Numbered from the stretch's first letter, positions 52,378 through 61,529 are shown. The stretch: 64,000 bases of DNA from Butyricimonas synergistica DSM 23225 (GCF_000379665.1 NZ_KB903369.1:62202-126201); one strand, 5' to 3'. Program-made: numbers and translations. The notes: generated by a model not told the origin, from the sequence alone.

Positions 52378-53661
52378 ATGTGGAAATTATTTATATTGTT
52401 TTCGGTGTTCGTGGCGAACGTTGTCATGAATGACGTGAAGGCTCAAGGGGTGGCTTTTTACAAGGGCAAGTTCGAGAAAGCCGAGGCGGAAGCCCGGGAA
52501 GGCAAATTGCCGACGTTGTTGTATTTCCGATTGAAAGACGCGGAACCTTGTACTCTGCTGGAAAATGGTGTGTTTGCGAACGATACGTTAGGCGCCTTGT
52601 ATAACAAACGCTTTATGAATATACAGGTGGAAGCCGATAAGAAGAACACGGCATTGATTCAAAAATACCGGGTGACGGAAGTGCCGTTGGTGATCTGGTT
52701 GAATGAAACCGGCAAGGAGGCTTACCGGATCGTGGGGGATATCCCGAAAGAGGTATTCGAGCATATCGGGCGGGTGATGTTGCACGAGAGTCCTTCGTTG
52801 GAAGATTTGTTCGGTGCAGTGACAGCTAGCGATTATTCTTTGGAGTCCATGCAGACGGCTTTGCTGGAGGCTTTGTCTTTTCTGCCGGTATTGCAGGGAG
52901 AAACGTTGGACAGTTGGACGGGGGAGGTGAAGGCTCTGTTGCAGAGGTACGTGAGTGATAAAGATATGGGCGACATGGTGAACGCGAAGGATTTCAAGAT
53001 ATTGACGTCTTATTTGGATGAGGCGAAGTTGTTTGACCCGATATTCGAGTTTGTTTTGGAAAATTACGACCGTTTTTCGGAAATCATTTCAGAAGAGGAA
53101 GTTGCCGGCTTTTTGGTGGATCGGAACATGGAGCTTATCGGGCGCCTGACGTATTCCGGCAACGAGGCTTACATGGAAGCCGTGGAGCGCGTTGGCGGCG
53201 ATCTAGCCCGGGCGTATGCCACGGTGAAGAGTTTCGTGGGCATGGATACCGTGATGCGTTACCAGGCGGATGCGGATTACTGGCTTCACGGGAAGAAGGA
53301 TCAGGATGCTTACGTGGATGTTAAAAACGAGTACTTTAAAGTGTTGGGGGATAAATTGAGATGGCAGGATTTGTACAACGCGGTTATTGATTTGGGAAAG
53401 GCGACAGGCAAGAAATTCACGGAAAAGACTTTTAAGGTGTGCATGGCTTGGATAGACGTGATCGGGGCGCAACGGGATCTTGATGCCGGGATGAAGTTGT
53501 GGGTTCCCATGACGAAAGGGGATTGTTTCCTTGCCGCGGGCGACAGGGAAAACGCTAAAGCTTGCTATAATCAAGCCTATATTATCAGTATGCAGTCGAA
53601 AAATGCGGAATTGCAAGCATTTTTGAAACAGAAGGTCGCTTCCTTGAATGGAGGAAATTAA
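52378..53661 (+). CDS. Secreted thioredoxin-fold protein with a single cysteine, system 3
   Basis: A 427-residue exported protein. The ATG at 52378 gives a good leader (MWKLFILFSVFVANVVM, then NDVKAQ); the longer TTG reading would start inside the hairpin. A thioredoxin-like domain spans about 20-140 (LPTLLYFRLKDAEPCTLLEN; VTEVPLVIWLNETG with the cis-Pro-like VP). The usual CxxC is reduced to one cysteine (EPC), so it is not a normal disulfide reductase. The remaining 290 residues are helical and unrecognised. It resembles the partial gene at the start of the window. The metalloprotease starts 11 bases after its stop. A chaperone or scaffold role for the protease is a guess. Confidence 0.8.
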   Translation: MWKLFILFSVFVANVVMNDVKAQGVAFYKGKFEKAEAEAREGKLPTLLYFRLKDAEPCTLLENGVFANDTLGALYNKRFMNIQVEADKKNTALIQKYRVTEVPLVIWLNETGKEAYRIVGDIPKEVFEHIGRVMLHESPSLEDLFGAVTASDYSLESMQTALLEALSFLPVLQGETLDSWTGEVKALLQRYVSDKDMGDMVNAKDFKILTSYLDEAKLFDPIFEFVLENYDRFSEIISEEEVAGFLVDRNMELIGRLTYSGNEAYMEAVERVGGDLARAYATVKSFVGMDTVMRYQADADYWLHGKKDQDAYVDVKNEYFKVLGDKLRWQDLYNAVIDLGKATGKKFTEKTFKVCMAWIDVIGAQRDLDAGMKLWVPMTKGDCFLAAGDRENAKACYNQAYIISMQSKNAELQAFLKQKVASLNGGN

Positions 53662-53672
53662 AAGTTGCGGGT

Positions 53673-56315
53673 ATGAGAGGAAATGTGAACAGGTGGTTGT
53701 TGTTCGGGATGCTGTTTTTGTGTGTACTGAACGCTTCGGACGTTTATGCTTGGGGTAAAAAGAAGAAGAACGCGAAGACGGAAACCGTGGCTTCGGAGAA
53801 GTCTAAATACGAGGTATTCCTTGAAGCGGAAGGGTTGCGGTCGGTAAAGGGATGGTTTATCACGGTGCATAGGCTTGGGGATAAGATTTATTTCGAGTAC
53901 CCGTTGAAATACATGGGGCGGGATTTGTTGATAGCCAACACGGCTGCCGCCACGAGTGAGCCGTTGCTCGTGAACGTGGGGTACAAGGTGAGGACTCCGA
54001 TGCACGTGCGGTTTGTGCTGGAGGATAGCACGGTTTTCATGTGCGAACGGAATACTTACGTGACTCACGGGGAGGGAGAGAAGCATCTGGAGAAGGCGGC
54101 AGAGAATAGCTTTATGGATGTCAAGCAGCAGAAGATGAAGGTGGTGACTTACAACACGGACCGTTCTACTGTTGTGTTCGAGGTGACGGAGTTTTTCACG
54201 GAGAAGAATACCCGGTTGTCGCCGATAGGGGGGTATTTTGAAGGATTGCCGCTCGTGGGAGAGTTGAAGAAGAATTTGTCGTCTATCGGTGCGATCAAGG
54301 CTTTTGACGATAATGTTTCTATCGAGATGAAGGAAACGTATGCTTGTGCGTTGAAGTATGGAGAAACGTTTATCGGGCTGGGGGATGTGACGGTAAATTC
54401 GGTGAAAAGCGTGCTGTTGTTGCCCGAAAAGAAGATGAAGCCGAGAATCTCGGATCCCCGGGTCGGGGTGTTCTTGACGGGGAAGCAGGAGATGTCTTCC
54501 GAGAGGGGGGCGAAGTATTATTCTTACGCGAACCGTTGGCGCTTGGAGCCTCGCAACATGGAGGCATGGGAGCGAGGTGAACTGGTGGAGCCGAAAAAGC
54601 CGATCGTGTATTATCTGGACAACACGTTCCCCGAGGCTTGGAAGAAGCCGTTGAAGGAGGGGGTGTTGCGCTGGAATAAGGCGTTTGAGCAGATCGGTTT
54701 CAAGAATGCCGTCCGTGTGAGTGATTTTCCGTTGGATGACCCGGAATTCGATCCGGATAATTTGAAATATTCCTGTATCCGGTATTGTCCCGTGGGGATA
54801 GAGAATGCCATGGGACCTTCGTGGGTGGATCCTACCACGGGGGAAATTGTGAATGCTTCGGTGATTATTTATAATGACGCGGTGAAGTTGGCAACGCAAT
54901 GGATGTTCGTGCAAACGGCACAAGTGGATGATTCGGTTCGGTCGGGAGTGTTGTCGGGCAAGCGGTTGGAGGAGGCTTTGGCTTACCTGGTGGCTCACGA
55001 GATCGGGCACACGCTGGGACTGATGCACAACATGAAGGCTTCACATGCCTTCCCGGTGGATTCGTTGCGTTCTGCAAGTTTTACGCGAAAGTACGGGACG
55101 ACGCCCTCGATCATGGATTACGCTCGTTTTAATTACGTGGCGCAACCCGGGGATGAAGGGGTGAAGTTGACTCCGCCGGAGATTGGGGTTTATGATGAGT
55201 ATGTCATCAAATGGCTATATTCCCCGGTGGCGGGAAAGAAGACTGTGGAGGAGGAGGCTGAGTTCGTGCGGGAGTGGGTGGACGAGAAGGCTGGCGACCC
55301 GATGTACTGTTACGGGCAACAGCAGATGTTTGTGACTTATGATCCGGGAGCGTTGTCGGAAGATTTAGGAGATGACCCGATAAAAGCCGGTGATTACGGG
55401 ATTAAGAATTTGAAGTATATCCTGCCTAACGTGAACACGTGGGTGGAGAAAGACGAGTTTTCGGAGTACCGGATGGATTTGTATTTCCAGATCGTGAACC
55501 AGTATTTCGGTTATATCGCTAACGTGTTGCATCAGGTGGGAGGTGTTGATTTGCAAACGGTGAAGGAGGGTGTTGCGGATGAGCGTTACCGGTCATTGCC
55601 CCGGGAGGTGCAACGGAATTCGATGTTGTGGGCTATCCGGGAATTGCAAGGGAGCGGTTGGTTGGACGAGCAGGAGTTGAGCAAGAAGAGGTTGTCGCTG
55701 AAGTATTCGTCGTTGTTGAGAGGGGTGGCAGGCAGGATGCTGTTCGGGCGTGCGCCTTTCGTGACGTTCTCTTCTCATTTGACAGAGAAGCCTTACACGG
55801 TGAAAGATTATTACGATGATATTTACACGGGTATTTGGGTTGCTGTTGCCCGGGGAGGAAAGTTGACGGAAGGGGAGAAGGCTTTGCAGCGGTTGTGCGT
55901 GTCGATGAATTTGGAGAAGGCGAGAGGTGTGATGCGTCAGGATGGCAGGGCGTTGACCGGGGCGACGGAAAGTGGCATGATGACGATGAGCGTGGATGAA
56001 GTTATCGAGTCCGGTCTGGACGGGAGTGGTTTCGTGCGGCGTTTCCGGGAGCGTTTGGTCGAGTTCGAGAGGGAGTACGGGTCGGAATTCGTGACGGAGA
56101 GGTTGCTGTTGCATAACGCTATCGGTGTAGACCCTTACGGTTGGCAAAAGAGGGTGAACGTGGAGCCGATAGACGAGTCGTTCGCATATATTATGGATAT
56201 GTTCGATAAGATACGGAAGTTGATCGAGGGGCGGTTGAGAACGGCGAATCCTTCGGATCGGGCACATTATCAATCCATTTTGTATCAAATAAAATCATTG
56301 CATAGAATGGAATAA
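53673..56315 (+). CDS. Secreted zinc-dependent metalloprotease, system 3
   Basis: An 880-residue exported protease, closest in layout to the one at 16684. The leader is WLLFGMLFLCVLNASDVYA. N-terminal DUF5118/DUF5117-type domains run to about 290 (the family block FITVHRLGDKIYFEYPLKY is near 55-75). The catalytic site HEIGHTLGLMH (His442, Glu443, His446, His452) and Met-turn-like SIMDYA are intact. The residue numbers coincide with the system 1 protease, showing few insertions. It is the last gene of the operon, and a good terminator follows at 56344. Confidence 0.92.
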   Translation: MRGNVNRWLLFGMLFLCVLNASDVYAWGKKKKNAKTETVASEKSKYEVFLEAEGLRSVKGWFITVHRLGDKIYFEYPLKYMGRDLLIANTAAATSEPLLVNVGYKVRTPMHVRFVLEDSTVFMCERNTYVTHGEGEKHLEKAAENSFMDVKQQKMKVVTYNTDRSTVVFEVTEFFTEKNTRLSPIGGYFEGLPLVGELKKNLSSIGAIKAFDDNVSIEMKETYACALKYGETFIGLGDVTVNSVKSVLLLPEKKMKPRISDPRVGVFLTGKQEMSSERGAKYYSYANRWRLEPRNMEAWERGELVEPKKPIVYYLDNTFPEAWKKPLKEGVLRWNKAFEQIGFKNAVRVSDFPLDDPEFDPDNLKYSCIRYCPVGIENAMGPSWVDPTTGEIVNASVIIYNDAVKLATQWMFVQTAQVDDSVRSGVLSGKRLEEALAYLVAHEIGHTLGLMHNMKASHAFPVDSLRSASFTRKYGTTPSIMDYARFNYVAQPGDEGVKLTPPEIGVYDEYVIKWLYSPVAGKKTVEEEAEFVREWVDEKAGDPMYCYGQQQMFVTYDPGALSEDLGDDPIKAGDYGIKNLKYILPNVNTWVEKDEFSEYRMDLYFQIVNQYFGYIANVLHQVGGVDLQTVKEGVADERYRSLPREVQRNSMLWAIRELQGSGWLDEQELSKKRLSLKYSSLLRGVAGRMLFGRAPFVTFSSHLTEKPYTVKDYYDDIYTGIWVAVARGGKLTEGEKALQRLCVSMNLEKARGVMRQDGRALTGATESGMMTMSVDEVIESGLDGSGFVRRFRERLVEFEREYGSEFVTERLLLHNAIGVDPYGWQKRVNVEPIDESFAYIMDMFDKIRKLIEGRLRTANPSDRAHYQSILYQIKSLHRME

Positions 56316-56343
56316 CCAGTTATATAATCATTTTTAGCTATGT

Positions 56344-56397
56344 ATGCCTTTTGTTTACCTTCTTTTCAAATGAAGGGGAAACAAAAGGCATTTATTT
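56344..56397 (+). terminator. Intrinsic terminator after system 3
   Basis: ATGCCTTTTGTTT (56344-56356) pairs with AAACAAAAGGCAT (56379-56391); an inner CCTTC/GAAGG extends the stem. A T-rich stretch follows. Confidence 0.8.
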
Positions 56398-56468
56398 CTA
56401 CCAGATCTTTTGTAGGTTTACCCCTGCTTATTAAATAAGATGGTGTTCTACCATGTTTTGTAGGTGAC
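56397..56468. promoter_or_regulatory. Candidate operator repeats before the tetR pair
   Basis: Two similar sites 50 bases apart read TCTACCAGATCTTTTGTAGG (from 56397) and TCTACCATGTTTTGTAGG (from 56447). Each contains the dyad CTAC...GTAG. They lie upstream of two TetR-type genes and could be their binding sites. Confidence 0.4.
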
Positions 56469-56538
56469 AGAATCTTTTGATGTCGGTAACTGTTTATGCA
56501 CTTTTAACGTACGATAGTTATATTTCGGTTTTTATCTC

Positions 56539-56546
56539 TATCTTTG
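56539..56546 (+). promoter_or_regulatory. -7 element of the tetR operon
   Basis: TATCTTTG fits TAnnTTTG, 23 bases before the ATG at 56569. No clear -33 TTTG is seen. Confidence 0.45.
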
Positions 56547-56568
56547 CGAGAGAATAACAAATGGGTTT

Positions 56569-57168
56569 ATGGTTGAACTTCGGGATGAAATAGTAAAGAA
56601 GTCGTTTCTCCAGTTTTTGAACCGGGGGTATAAAGCCACGTCTTTGAAGGATTTGGAGCAGGCTACGGGACTGACGAAGGGGGCGTTCTATTATTATTTC
56701 AAGGATAAGCAGGAGATACTGGAAGCGGGTATCGAGCGTTATTTCAGTGTGATGCGGGAAGAGACGGACGAGGATGTGGAGCGGGTGGCGTCGTTGCGGG
56801 AGTATATCGATCTGGTGATCCGAAACAAGGAGGAAGGAGCCGATTTGTCGCAGAAATTATTCGGGTGTTTTGTTTTGGAAGTGTTGTTTTTCCAGCTGGT
56901 GTTGGAGGTGGCACCGTTGTTTCCCGGTTTCCGGGAACGGATTTACACGTTGTCGAAAATGCGGTTAACTCGTTGGGAACACGTGATTCTGAAGGCGAAG
57001 CAGAGCGGGGAGATACGGGAAACGTTGGATACCTCGGCGCTTGCCCGTAATCTGATATCGGTGTCGAGCAGTATGTTGAATATTGAGTTTGACGACCCGA
57101 ATTTCCAGTACATTTTTTCCGATATGCGGATGCAGTTTGAACAGTATTATATGTTGATAAAGAAATGA
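56569..57168 (+). CDS. TetR-family transcriptional regulator 1
   Basis: A 199-residue TetR/AcrR-type regulator. The N-terminal DNA-binding domain has the family pattern FLQFLNRGYKATSLKDLEQA followed by TGLTKGAFYYYFKDKQEILE (helix-turn-helix at about 25-50). The C-terminal 140 residues form the ligand-binding and dimerisation part. Its stop overlaps the start of a second TetR gene (ATGA). Position before an efflux locus suggests that it represses the pump genes and is released by a pump substrate. Confidence 0.9.
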   Translation: MVELRDEIVKKSFLQFLNRGYKATSLKDLEQATGLTKGAFYYYFKDKQEILEAGIERYFSVMREETDEDVERVASLREYIDLVIRNKEEGADLSQKLFGCFVLEVLFFQLVLEVAPLFPGFRERIYTLSKMRLTRWEHVILKAKQSGEIRETLDTSALARNLISVSSSMLNIEFDDPNFQYIFSDMRMQFEQYYMLIKK

Positions 57169-57767
57169 GCGGAACAAGGGATACTATCATCGAGAAGTCG
57201 TTTTTGTTGTTCCTGAAAAAGGGATATAAAGCGGTTACGCTCACGGATTTGGAAAAAGCCGTGGGGATGACGAAAGGTACCTTTTATTATCATTTTCTGA
57301 ACAAGGAGGAAGTGTTGAAGGAGGGCGTCACGAGGTATTACCGGATGTTGAATTGCCGGAGGGCGGAGGAGATCAGCCGGGTACATTCCTTGCGGGAGTT
57401 TATCGACTTGACGATTCATAATTTGATGGAGATCGAGAATTACGGGGCGAAGCGGTTCGATAGTGATATTCCGGAGATTTTGTGCTTGTCGTTGATGGTG
57501 GAGGTGATCTCGCTTTACCCGGAGTTCAAGCAGATGGTGGGGAACACGAAGGCTTCGTGGATGTCGAAGTTGGAAGAGGTGATTTTGGGGGCGAAGAGAA
57601 ATAAAGAGATTCGGGATGATGTGGATACGTCTATTTTGGCAAAGAATTTGCTGAATATTAGCATTGGGTTGATTAATTACGTGGTCATGCATCAAGATAT
57701 TGCTTACGCTTTATCTTCCGTGCGTTACCAGTACGAGCAACTTTATTCGCTCGTGAAAGTGCACTAA
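57165..57767 (+). CDS. TetR-family transcriptional regulator 2
   Basis: A 200-residue TetR-type regulator, clearly a paralogue of the gene before it (FLLFLKKGYKAVTLTDLEKA; GMTKGTFYYHFLNKEEVLK). It starts inside the stop codon of that gene, so the two are translationally coupled and made in similar amounts. TetR proteins bind as dimers; two co-made paralogues could form heterodimers or control separate operators. The efflux genes start 75 bases downstream; a short GTAT/ATAC dyad lies in that gap at 57773-57788. Confidence 0.9.
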   Translation: MSGTRDTIIEKSFLLFLKKGYKAVTLTDLEKAVGMTKGTFYYHFLNKEEVLKEGVTRYYRMLNCRRAEEISRVHSLREFIDLTIHNLMEIENYGAKRFDSDIPEILCLSLMVEVISLYPEFKQMVGNTKASWMSKLEEVILGAKRNKEIRDDVDTSILAKNLLNISIGLINYVVMHQDIAYALSSVRYQYEQLYSLVKVH

Positions 57768-57842
57768 GATTTGTATAGAGAAACATACCGAAAAGTATAA
57801 AAATAGAGAGAATTGAAAAAGGAAAATAAAAACGATAAGGTA

Positions 57843-59285
57843 ATGAAAATGTTTACAGTATGTAAATCGGGAATAGGTTGGAGTGTTGTTTTTCTGTGTT
57901 TTACGTTGTCCGTGAATGCGCAAAAAGCGTTGAGCCTGGAGGATTGCCGACGCTTGGCGATAGAGAATAACAAGAAACTGAAAATTGCAGACGAGGAGGT
58001 GAAGGCAAGCGAGGCTCAAAAAGCCGAGGCGTTCACGAAGTATTTGCCGGGTATTGATGCTATGGGGGTGTACTTGCGTAATCAAAAAGAAATTAATCTT
58101 TTGTCGGAGAATGCGTATTTGCCCGTGGGATCTTTTGGAGCGGATGGAAAGTTTACACCAGATTTGAAAGTCGGAACGGATGGAAAACCTCTTGTTGTAA
58201 ATGGTCAATATGTTCCGGATAAAGTTGCCCTTCTGCCGAAGGAGGCGATGACGGTGGATGCCAGGAATGTCGGGGTGGTGCAGGTGGGGTTGACGCAACC
58301 GGTGTACATGGGGGGAAAGATTCGTGCCTATAATCAGATAGCCGGGTTGTCGGAGCAGTTGGCAAAGAGCAAGCGCTCGGGGGAAGTGCAGAACGTGATC
58401 CTCGCGACGGACGAGGCTTACTGGCAGATTGTTTCATTGGTGAACCGGAAGAAGTTGGCGGACAAGTACGTGGAGACGTTGCAGAAGTTCGTGAAGGACG
58501 TGGAGTTGATGCACACGACGGGAGTGGCGACGAAGGCGGACGTGCTTTCCGTGCGAGTGAAGTTGAACGAGGGGGAGATGGTGCAGACGAAGGTGGATAA
58601 CGGGTTGAGTTTGTCCCGGATGCTGCTGAACCAGATTTGCGGGTTGCCGACGGATACGATTGTGACGTTGAAGGAAGAAATGACCGACACGGAGGTGGAG
58701 GAGGTGCCCGAGGAGACGCTTGACCAAGTGTATAGCCGTCGCCCGGAGGTGGCGAGCCTGCAACTGGCTGCGGATATATACAAGAAAAAGGAGAAGTTGG
58801 CTTTGTCCGAGTATTTGCCTACCGTGGCGTTGACGGCTAATTATATGAGTATGACGCCCTCTTTCTTTGATGGGATCAGTACCAAGTTCGAGGGTATGTG
58901 GAGCGTGGGCGTGGGGATAAAAGCCCCGGTTTTCCACTGGGGGGCTTCTCGCAAGAGCCTGCGGAACGCGAAGGCTCAGACGAATGCCATGAATTACAGG
59001 TTGGAGGAGGCGAAGGAGCAGATCGAGTTGCAGGTGCATCAAGCGGAGTTTAAGATGAAAGAGGTGGCAAAGAAGTTGGCGATGGCGGAGAAGAATTTGG
59101 AACGCGCGGAGGAGAACTTGAAGTTTGCCGATCTGGGTTTTCGGGAGGGGACGATTCCCGTGTTGAACGTGTTGGAAGCGCAAACGGCTTGGCTGACGGC
59201 GAACTCGGAATTGATAGACACGCGGATCGAGGCAAGGTTGTGTAAGGTTTATCTGGAAAAAGCGTATGGAATTTTAGATTTATGA
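57843..59285 (+). CDS. TolC-type outer-membrane efflux protein
   Basis: A 480-residue outer-membrane channel of the TolC/OEP family, the exit duct of tripartite pumps. The ATG at 57843 with AAGG upstream is preferred over a TTG at 57813. It has a leader (SGIGWSVVFLCFTLSVNA) and two OEP repeats: the first begins LSLEDCRRLAIENNKKLKIA, the second near DQVYSRRPEVASLQLAADIY. The long charged helices of the barrel tunnel (EQIELQVHQAEFKMKEV) end with FREGTIPVLNVLEAQTAW. It is first in the efflux operon. Confidence 0.92.
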   Translation: MKMFTVCKSGIGWSVVFLCFTLSVNAQKALSLEDCRRLAIENNKKLKIADEEVKASEAQKAEAFTKYLPGIDAMGVYLRNQKEINLLSENAYLPVGSFGADGKFTPDLKVGTDGKPLVVNGQYVPDKVALLPKEAMTVDARNVGVVQVGLTQPVYMGGKIRAYNQIAGLSEQLAKSKRSGEVQNVILATDEAYWQIVSLVNRKKLADKYVETLQKFVKDVELMHTTGVATKADVLSVRVKLNEGEMVQTKVDNGLSLSRMLLNQICGLPTDTIVTLKEEMTDTEVEEVPEETLDQVYSRRPEVASLQLAADIYKKKEKLALSEYLPTVALTANYMSMTPSFFDGISTKFEGMWSVGVGIKAPVFHWGASRKSLRNAKAQTNAMNYRLEEAKEQIELQVHQAEFKMKEVAKKLAMAEKNLERAEENLKFADLGFREGTIPVLNVLEAQTAWLTANSELIDTRIEARLCKVYLEKAYGILDL

Positions 59286-59357
59286 TTTAGTGATTTTAGA
59301 TTGAGAAATTCAGGGATTGGATGATTGATGGTATAGTGATTATTATATAAAAAGGTT

Positions 59358-60347
59358 ATGAAAGAGGAAAAGAAGGTTAGCGGAAAGGTATTGATGTTTA
59401 CGGGGATTGTCGTCATCGTATTTTTGGTGGCTGTTTTTGGATTTATATTTTGGGAGCCGGTGCCGGAGGTGATACAAGGGGAAGCGGAGGCTACGGAAGT
59501 GCGGATTTCCGGTAAGGTGCCGGGAAGAATAGAGAAGTTCCTCGTGAACGAGGGGGATCGGGTGAAGAGAGGCGACACGGTTGCCATTTTGGACAGCCCG
59601 GAAGTGATGGCGAAGTATAATCAGGCTCAGGCGGCGGAAGAGGCGGCTCAGGCTCTAAGTAATAAGGCTCAGAAGGGTGCGCGGGAGGAACAGAAGACGA
59701 TGGCTTTCCAGACGTGGAAAAAAGCTCAGGCGGCACTTGATGTTGCCAAGAAATCGTACGAGCGGGTGCAGAAGTTGTACGAGGGCGAGGTGATGTCCGC
59801 GCAGAAGCGGGATGAGGCAGAGGCAAATTATAAAGCGATGCTGGCGACCGAGCAGGCGGCAAAAGCCCAGTACGAAATGGCTCGTAACGGGGCGGAGAAA
59901 GAGGATAAGGAGGCTGCCGAGGCTCAAGTGAGCCGGGCTAAAGGGGCGGTGGAAGAAGTGAGTTCTTATATCAAGGAAACTTTCTTGATTTCGCCGATAG
60001 ACGGGGAGATTTCGGAACGTTACCCGAAGGTGGGCGAGTTGGTTGGGACGGGTTCCCCGGTGATGAATGTGCTGGACTTGGAGGATATGTGGGTTGTGTT
60101 TAACGTGAGGGAGGATTTGTTGGGGGATTTGAAGATGGGGACGGAGTTCAAGGGGTATATCCCGGCATTGGGGAATAAGGAGGTGTCCTTGAAGGTGACT
60201 TACCTGAAGAATATGGGTACTTATGCCGCTTGGAGGGCGACGAAGACGACCGGACAATATGACGTGAAGACTTTTGAGGTGAAGGCTGTGCCGACGGAGA
60301 AAGTGGAAGGGCTAAGACCGGGGATGAGTGTTCTGAAGAAAATCTAA
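59358..60347 (+). CDS. HlyD/EmrA-type periplasmic adaptor
   Basis: A 329-residue membrane-fusion protein. One N-terminal helix (VLMFTGIVVIVFLVAVFGFIF) anchors it. The lipoyl-like half-motifs are present (EVRISGKVPGRIEKFLVNEG; RVKRGDTVAILDS and, later, SPIDGEISERYPKVGELV), with a long coiled-coil hairpin between them (about 75-195, rich in Ala, Lys and Glu). It should link the inner-membrane permeases to the TolC-type channel. The first permease starts 9 bases after its stop. Confidence 0.92.
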   Translation: MKEEKKVSGKVLMFTGIVVIVFLVAVFGFIFWEPVPEVIQGEAEATEVRISGKVPGRIEKFLVNEGDRVKRGDTVAILDSPEVMAKYNQAQAAEEAAQALSNKAQKGAREEQKTMAFQTWKKAQAALDVAKKSYERVQKLYEGEVMSAQKRDEAEANYKAMLATEQAAKAQYEMARNGAEKEDKEAAEAQVSRAKGAVEEVSSYIKETFLISPIDGEISERYPKVGELVGTGSPVMNVLDLEDMWVVFNVREDLLGDLKMGTEFKGYIPALGNKEVSLKVTYLKNMGTYAAWRATKTTGQYDVKTFEVKAVPTEKVEGLRPGMSVLKKI

Positions 60348-60356
60348 AATTAATAT

Positions 60357-61529
60357 ATGCGTGAAAATATAAAAGCGGTGGGGGCGCTGATGAAGCGGGA
60401 GATTCGGATGCTGGCGGGGCGGCGGATTTACTGGTTCGTGATGGTATTTGCCCCGCTGTTCTGTTTCTTGTTTTTCATGGATTTGTTGAAAGACGGGCTG
60501 CCGAAGAAGTTGCCCGTGGCGGTGGTGGACGAGGATAACACGACGACTTCCCGTTCGCTGGTACGTTCGTTGAATGCCTTTGCCCAAACGGATGTGGTGA
60601 TGCGGACGGCGAATTTCAGCGAGGCGAGGGAGGCTTTGCAGCGGGGTGAGGTGTACGGGATATTTTATATTCCGGCAGATTTTCGGAGGGATGCCTCGAC
60701 GGGGAGTGAACCCGTGTTGTCGTTCTACACGAATGATACTTATTTTTTAGCGGGGTCGTTGTTATACAAGGATATGCGTATGCAGGCGAATTTGGCGAAC
60801 GGGGCGGTGCAGCAGACATTGCTGTTGGCGAGGGGGGAGAACCAACCCGTGTTGGCGGCGAAGCTGATGCCGGTGGTGTTGGATACTCACCCGTTGAATA
60901 ACCCGTGGTTGAGTTACTCTATTTATCTGGCGAATTTTTTGTTACCCGCTTTTTTGTGTATGTTCGTGATGTTCACCACGGTGTACAGTATCAGCGATGA
61001 GATCAAGCGGAAGACTTCGAAGGAATGGTTGCGTGTCGGCAATAATTCTATTGTTGTGGCATTATTGGGAAAATTGGCTCCGCAGGCGATTGTTTTCACT
61101 GCGATGGGAATGTTGTACCTTTCCTTGCTTTACGGGTACGCGCATTTCCCGTTGAATAGTGGTTTCTTCCCGATGTTCTTGGCGATGGTGCTGATGATCC
61201 TTTCTTCGCAGTGTTTTGCGTTGTTCGTGACGGGAATTAGCCGGCGAAGTAGGATCGCGTTGAGTGTATGTGCTTTGTGGGGAGTGTTGTCGTTTTCGAT
61301 TTGCGGTTTCACGTATCCGGTGCGCTCGATGCCGGAGTTGGCACAGATTGCCTCGAACCTGTTCCAGATGCGTCATTATTTTTTGATATACGTGGATCAG
61401 GCGTTGAATGGTATCCCGCTGATTTATTCGTGGTTGAATTACGCGGCATTGATCGTTTTCCTGTTTTTGCCTCTGTTTATTTTGCCGAAGCTGAAGCAGG
61501 ATTTGTTGGAGTTTAAATATTTGCCGTAA
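60357..61529 (+). CDS. ABC-2 type permease 1
   Basis: A 390-residue ABC-2 permease (YhhJ/YbhR-like). The first helix (WFVMVFAPLFCFLFFMDLL) is followed by a large periplasmic loop (PVAVVDEDNTTTSRSLVRSL; GEVYGIFYIPADFRRD), then five helices at the C-terminal half (LLPAFLCMFVMFTTVYSI; ALSVCALWGVLSFSICGF; LIVFLFLPLFILP). Transport should move a hydrophobic or drug-like compound to the adaptor. No nucleotide-binding subunit is found in this operon, so an ATPase from elsewhere must energise it, or it works differently. Confidence 0.9.
   Translation: MRENIKAVGALMKREIRMLAGRRIYWFVMVFAPLFCFLFFMDLLKDGLPKKLPVAVVDEDNTTTSRSLVRSLNAFAQTDVVMRTANFSEAREALQRGEVYGIFYIPADFRRDASTGSEPVLSFYTNDTYFLAGSLLYKDMRMQANLANGAVQQTLLLARGENQPVLAAKLMPVVLDTHPLNNPWLSYSIYLANFLLPAFLCMFVMFTTVYSISDEIKRKTSKEWLRVGNNSIVVALLGKLAPQAIVFTAMGMLYLSLLYGYAHFPLNSGFFPMFLAMVLMILSSQCFALFVTGISRRSRIALSVCALWGVLSFSICGFTYPVRSMPELAQIASNLFQMRHYFLIYVDQALNGIPLIYSWLNYAALIVFLFLPLFILPKLKQDLLEFKYLP

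Noticed and set aside
53658-55028. A 456-residue open frame on the minus strand opposite the system 3 metalloprotease
   Set aside because: It is the antisense shadow of a gene with clear domains; the translation is rich in His, Arg, Leu and Pro in the way antisense frames are, and has no start signal or family.
57773-57788. GTAT-N8-ATAC as a TetR operator before the TolC gene
   Set aside because: Four-base half-sites in AT-rich DNA are expected by chance; mentioned only in passing.
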